A stretch of 64,000 nucleotides of DNA from JBFONV01 sp040779335 (GTDB taxonomy: Bacteria > Pseudomonadota > Gammaproteobacteria > Enterobacterales > Alteromonadaceae). The stretch is from positions 310,001 to 374,000 of the forward strand of contig JBFONV010000001.1 in NCBI GenBank assembly GCA_040779335.1, in the 5' to 3' direction. The position numbers and the translations under genes were made by a program. This document shows, piece after piece, positions 62,514 through 64,000 of this stretch; within the stretch, counting starts at the first letter, position 1; every line of letters starts with the position of its first letter. The notes beneath the pieces are model-generated. The model had not been told where the DNA came from, searched no databases, and saw nothing but the letters and a program-made list of their open reading frames with translations.

Positions 62514-62544
62514 GTGATCGGCTTTTGCCGATCACTTTATTTTT
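62514..62544 (+). terminator. strong terminator-like hairpin before secA
   Basis: GTGATCGGC (62514-62522) and GCCGATCAC (62527-62535) pair perfectly over 9 bases with loop TTTT, followed by T3AT5. It lies 24 bases after the peptidase stop and about 37 bases before secA. It may end the peptidase transcript or act as an attenuator for secA. Confidence 0.85.
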
Positions 62545-62580
62545 AGGCGGAAGATATTCTTCTCAACATGGTTTAACAAG

Positions 62581-64000
62581 ATGTTTGTAAAGTTAATAAC
62601 AAAAATGTTTGGTAGTCGTAATGATCGATTAATTAAACAAATGCGCAAAGAAATTAAAAAAATTAATGCATTAGAGCCAATTTTTGAGGCTTTGAGTGAT
62701 GAAGAGTTAAAAGCCAAAACAACGGAATTCAGAGAAAAAATAGCGCAAGGTGAAACCCTTGATGTGATTTTACCTGAAGCCTTTGCAGTAGTCAGAGAAG
62801 CAAGTAAGCGTGTTTTCGAAATGCGCCACTTTGATGTTCAGTTGATTGGTGGCATGGTGTTAAACCAAGGTAAAATAGCTGAAATGCGCACGGGTGAGGG
62901 TAAAACCTTAACTGCAACGTTACCTGCATATTTAAATGCATTGACTGGTAAAGGTGTGCACGTTATTACCGTTAATGATTATTTAGCCAGTCGTGATGCT
63001 GATTGGAGTCGACCTTTATTTGAATTCTTAGGCATGAGCGTTGGTTGTAATATTCCTGGTATATCTCAACCAGAAAAACAAGCGGCTTATCAAGCTGATA
63101 TTACTTACGGTACTAATAATGAATTTGGCTTTGACTACTTGCGCGATAACATGGCTTTTTCACCAGAAGAGCGCGTTCAAAAGCCGTTAAATTTTGCCAT
63201 TATTGATGAAGTGGATTCAATTCTTATTGATGAAGCGCGTACCCCGCTTATCATTTCAGGGCAAGCTGAAGACAGTTCTGAATTATATCGTACTGTTAAT
63301 ACTATTGTGCCAACCCTAGTACAGCAGGAAGAAGAAGATAAGGAAGGCGAAGAAAGTACTGGTGACTTCACCGTTGACGAGAAAGCGAAACAAATATATT
63401 TGACTGAAAAAGGCCAAATACTCGTTGAAGATATTATGCGTGAAAAAGGTTTACTGCAAGAAGGGGAATCTTTGTTCTCAGCCAGCAATATTACGTTATT
63501 ACACCATGTTATGGCAGCGCTTCGAGCGCATAAGCTGTTTCAAAAAGACGTTGATTATATTGTTAAAGATAACGAAATCGTCATTGTAGATGAACATACT
63601 GGCCGAACAATGGAAGGTCGTCGTTGGTCAGAAGGGTTACATCAGGCAGTAGAAGCTAAAGAAGGTGTAAAAATTCAAAATGAGAACCAAACATTAGCTT
63701 CCATTACTTTTCAAAACTTTTTCCGTCTATATCAGAAACTTTCAGGGATGACCGGGACAGCAGATACAGAAGCCTTTGAGTTCCAACACATTTATGGGTT
63801 AGAAACAGTCGTAATACCGACTAATCAACCGATGATACGTGACGACAGATCTGATCTTATCTATTTAACGGCTGAAGAAAAGTTCGAAGCAATTTTGGAA
63901 GATATCAAAGATTGTGTCGAGCGTGGACAACCTGTCTTAGTAGGTACAATTAGTATTGAAACCTCTGAATTTTTATCTGGATACTTAAAGAAAGCGAAAA
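62581..64000 (+). CDS. secA: SecA preprotein translocase ATPase, 3'-truncated by window edge
   Basis: The first 473 or so residues of SecA are present. MFVKLITKMFGSRNDR is the usual N-terminus. GEMRTGEGKTLTATLPAYLN (Walker A), VITVNDYLASRDA, TYGTNNEFGFDYLRDNMA, IDEVDSILIDEARTPLIISG (Walker B) and GMTGTADTEA are all canonical motifs. It drives Sec-dependent export through SecYEG. The ribosome-binding site is weak (AACAAG). It reads off the right edge. Confidence 0.97.
   Translation, partial: MFVKLITKMFGSRNDRLIKQMRKEIKKINALEPIFEALSDEELKAKTTEFREKIAQGETLDVILPEAFAVVREASKRVFEMRHFDVQLIGGMVLNQGKIAEMRTGEGKTLTATLPAYLNALTGKGVHVITVNDYLASRDADWSRPLFEFLGMSVGCNIPGISQPEKQAAYQADITYGTNNEFGFDYLRDNMAFSPEERVQKPLNFAIIDEVDSILIDEARTPLIISGQAEDSSELYRTVNTIVPTLVQQEEEDKEGEESTGDFTVDEKAKQIYLTEKGQILVEDIMREKGLLQEGESLFSASNITLLHHVMAALRAHKLFQKDVDYIVKDNEIVIVDEHTGRTMEGRRWSEGLHQAVEAKEGVKIQNENQTLASITFQNFFRLYQKLSGMTGTADTEAFEFQHIYGLETVVIPTNQPMIRDDRSDLIYLTAEEKFEAILEDIKDCVERGQPVLVGTISIETSEFLSGYLKKAK

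Noticed and set aside
62491..62580. SecM-like stalling peptide before secA
   Set aside because: The 90-base gap has no open frame with a start and signal-peptide character.
63177..63488. A 103-residue Ser-rich frame opposite secA
   Set aside because: Shadow of secA coding sequence; no start signal.
1..64000. Insertion sequence, prophage, integron or tRNA genes
   Set aside because: No transposase, integrase, phage gene or tRNA cloverleaf was recognised by eye; a tRNA or repeat search would settle it.

Overview
The window looks like chromosomal DNA of a marine gammaproteobacterium of the Alteromonadales, most likely Colwelliaceae (Colwellia or Thalassotalea type). The reasons are an AT-leaning composition (about 40% GC by eye), a complete gammaproteobacterial division/cell-wall (dcw) cluster running from mraZ to lpxC and then secA, a GlrK/QseG/GlrR three-gene operon, and typical marine accessory functions (TonB-dependent receptor, BCCT carrier, TPR-sulfotransferases). 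The genus is an inference. I saw no rRNA or tRNA gene, CRISPR array, insertion sequence or prophage.

Positions 1-12.4 kb hold a 5'-truncated TPR-sulfotransferase, a possible small hydrophobic ORF and an MFS carrier joined by ATGA overlaps. They are followed by a DMT exporter, a large secreted serine hydrolase of the beta-lactamase fold, a membrane PAS-PAS-GGDEF-EAL protein facing a stand-alone GAF protein, an AraC regulator, a small membrane protein and a GNAT acetyltransferase.

Positions 12.4-29.9 kb hold a secreted S33-type hydrolase divergent from a PadR regulator coupled to an HAAS-like membrane protein, with several inverted repeats between them. Next come CtlX with an Lrp/AsnC regulator, a eukaryotic-type S-adenosylmethionine decarboxylase, a Tat-like exported M24 peptidase, and a Wolinella-type dihaem fumarate reductase operon frdCAB preceded by a near-perfect FNR box. 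A second TPR-sulfotransferase, a TonB-dependent receptor and a BCCT transporter follow.

Positions 29.9-42.5 kb hold glrK-qseG-glrR, an EF-hand protein, the complete AmmeMemoRadiSam trio (radical SAM enzyme divergent from Memo and AMMECR1), a VOC protein, a DUF1461 membrane protein, a solute-binding-like protein, a minimal lipoprotein with the M9 collagenase metal site, a YcxB-like protein and a TauE/SafE permease.

Positions 42.5-64 kb hold the dcw cluster mraZ-rsmH-ftsL-ftsI-murE-murF-mraY-murD-ftsW-murG-murC-ddlB-ftsQ-ftsA-ftsZ-lpxC. It makes the peptidoglycan precursor and builds the divisome, and most genes overlap by 1-25 bases. Three 10-bp-phased GTGG boxes, the expected MraZ operator, precede mraZ. 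After lpxC come a terminator, three copies of a 51-bp tandem repeat, divergent dciA and an M23 peptidase, a strong hairpin, and secA, which runs off the right edge.
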